In this document: positions 62,631 to 64,000 of the stretch, piece by piece
How the letters are laid out: every line of letters starts with the position of its first letter
Position numbering within the stretch: position 1 is the first letter of the stretch
NCBI GenBank assembly: GCA_029218405.1
Contig: JAQXRG010000103.1
Location: forward strand, 17,216-81,215
Direction: 5' to 3'
Length of the DNA: 64,000 bases
Origin: Bacteroidales bacterium
GTDB taxonomy: Bacteria > Bacteroidota > Bacteroidia > Bacteroidales > Bacteroidaceae
Notes under the pieces: generated by a model
Seen by the model: the letters and a program-made list of their open reading frames with translations, nothing else
Databases searched by the model: none
Told to the model about the DNA's origin: nothing
Made by a program: the position numbers and the translations under genes

Positions 62631-62762
62631 AACGGAAACCATAGCCTTATTGAAAGAGATTCACATTGTCCTTATGTTAAAGATTAGTTAATCGACAGGA
62701 CTTTATGGAATTTTCCCACACAATTCACTACATTCGTAAAAAATATGAAAAGGAAATGAGTC

Positions 62763-63752
62763 ATGAGACAGACAGAAGAACGCTACATCAGTTTGCTGAC
62801 CGACTTCGGCTTCAAGCGCATTTTCGGGACGGCACCCAACAAGGAGCTGCTGATCAACTTCCTCAACTACCTCTTCAACGGCAGAAAGGTGGTCAAGGAC
62901 CTGAGCTACGGAAACTCAGAGCATGTAGGTGACCTCTACACGGAACGGAAGGCCATCTTCGATGTCTATTGTGAGGGAGCGGACGGCGAGAAGTTCATCG
63001 TAGAGATGCAAAACGCATCGCAGAAGTACTTCAAGGACAGATCCATCTTCTACGCCACATTTCCCATACGGGAACAGGCGCCCAAGGTGAAGCACTGGGA
63101 CTACCACCTCAGCCCCGTCTATACCGTAGCACTGCTGAACTACGAAATGAGGGAGACCGCGTTCGACGCCAAGAAGCTCAGACACCACGTGAAGCTCTGC
63201 GACACGGGCACACGGCGCGTCTTCTACGACAAGCTGGAGTTCATCTACGTGGAGATCGCCAAGTTCGACAAGAAGGAGGAAGAGCTGGTCACCCTCTACG
63301 ACAAGTGGCTCTTCGCCCTGAAGAACCTGTCACGGCTGGAACGACGACCTGACGCACTGCGAGACCAGGTCTTCGACCGGCTGTTCCAGGTGGCGGATGT
63401 CTCGAAGTTCACCCCTGCCGAACTGCACGAGTACGAGGACAGCCTGAAGCATTACCGAGACCTGAAGAACTGCATTGACTCGGCGGAAGAAAAAGGATTG
63501 GCTAAGGGACTGGCCAAAGGAAGAGAAGAAGGACTGGCCAAAGGAAGAGAAGAAGGACTGGCCAAGGGAAGAGAAGAAGGACTGGCCAAAGGACGGGAAG
63601 AAGGACTGGCCAAAGGACGGGAAGAAGGCGGCAAAAAGAAGGCGTATGAGATTGCCCTCAACCTCCTGTCACTGGGCGTACCGATGGAAACCATCGCACA
63701 AGCCTCCGGACTGACCTTTCAAGAGATTCAAGTGTTAAAAAAGGATATGTGA
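62763..63752 (+). CDS. Rpn family recombination-promoting nuclease / PD-(D/E)XK nuclease family transposase
   Basis: RYISLLTDFGFKRIFGTAPNKELLINFLNYLFNGRKVVKDLSYGNSEHVGD...FDVYCEGADGEKFIVEMQNASQKYFKDRSIFYATFPI. Confidence 0.93.
   Translation: MRQTEERYISLLTDFGFKRIFGTAPNKELLINFLNYLFNGRKVVKDLSYGNSEHVGDLYTERKAIFDVYCEGADGEKFIVEMQNASQKYFKDRSIFYATFPIREQAPKVKHWDYHLSPVYTVALLNYEMRETAFDAKKLRHHVKLCDTGTRRVFYDKLEFIYVEIAKFDKKEEELVTLYDKWLFALKNLSRLERRPDALRDQVFDRLFQVADVSKFTPAELHEYEDSLKHYRDLKNCIDSAEEKGLAKGLAKGREEGLAKGREEGLAKGREEGLAKGREEGLAKGREEGGKKKAYEIALNLLSLGVPMETIAQASGLTFQEIQVLKKDM
63507..63626 (+). repeat. five 24-bp in-frame tandem repeats encoding GLAKGREE
   Basis: GGACTGGCCAAAGGAAGAGAAGAA units starting at 63507, 63531, 63555, 63579, 63603. 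Confidence 0.95.
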
Positions 63753-63767
63753 CCCTGAAGATACAAC

Positions 63768-63784
63768 CAGGTACGCCTGACCCT
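63768..63784 (-). repeat. inverted copy of the motif found upstream of the Rpn gene
   Basis: Minus strand AGGGTCAGGCGTACCTG vs plus strand AGGGTCAGTGGTACCTG at 62576-62592 (15/17). Confidence 0.75.
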
Positions 63785-63843
63785 ACGCATCCGACGGAAC
63801 AAGAACACCCGGTAGAACAAGAAAACATCCCCTGACACTATGA

Positions 63844-64000
63844 CAAGATGCCCGGGCGGAAGATGCCCGGGCGGACTATCCCGACTCGTCATTGGCCGAC
63901 CTTTACGACGAGGTGCTGATGCCTCCCGAACTGCGCCGTGCCCATCAGGACAACGACCGGGCCGTCAAGGCGGCCTACGGCTTCCCTTCAGGTCCCGACT
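63844..64000 (+). pseudogene. C-terminal fragment of an MmeI-like N6 DNA methyltransferase, 5'-truncated and cut by window edge
   Basis: Frame reads *QDARAEDARADYPDSSLADLYDEVLMPPELRRAHQDNDRAVKAAYGFPSGPD; SLADLYD..MPPELRxAHQxNDxAV is typical of this family's C-terminus. Confidence 0.75.

Noticed and set aside
63507-63626. CRISPR or satellite array
   Set aside because: The 24-bp repeats are in frame inside the Rpn coding sequence and have no spacers.

Overview
The window is a GC-rich segment of a Bacteroidales (Bacteroides-like) chromosome. Most of it is core or ordinary accessory genome: birA/MATE; a SusC/SusD pair with DUF6057 and a TolB/PD40-like partner; pyrH; manA next to a GH92 alpha-mannosidase; a 6-phosphogluconolactonase-like gene; tmRNA (ssrA, predicted tag GNESYALAA); Fe-ADH; a DASS transporter; mutL, an OstA-like gene, surA and two further PPIases, guaB; recQ-clpX-clpP-tig; lptB; mlaE/mlaF-like genes; RsmI-like, GldB-like and fabI; a GH28-DUF4861-GH43 pectin cluster; ROK kinase; a MacB-type efflux operon; GH35; an HU-like protein; adenosine deaminase; and an Rpn/PD-(D/E)XK family protein at the right end. 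The least explained signals are: (1) five phased 22-bp repeats, each with a short covarying inverted repeat, in the predicted 5' UTR of an HU-like gene (60566-60675); (2) two separate arrays of palindromic octamers GTTYRAAC at exact 11-bp spacing (20311-20373 and 46466-46506), each just downstream of a strong hairpin; (3) an Rpn-family gene bracketed by inverted GGTCAG..GTACCTG motifs, with a 24-bp in-frame repeat tract; (4) several gene relics (GH2 C-terminus, a head-to-head AraC/DUF5107 deletion scar, an MNT nucleotidyltransferase with a nonsense codon, an MmeI-like methyltransferase C-terminus); and (5) a G9 tract in a SusC signal-peptide region. All homology calls are from reading the protein sequence, with no database search.
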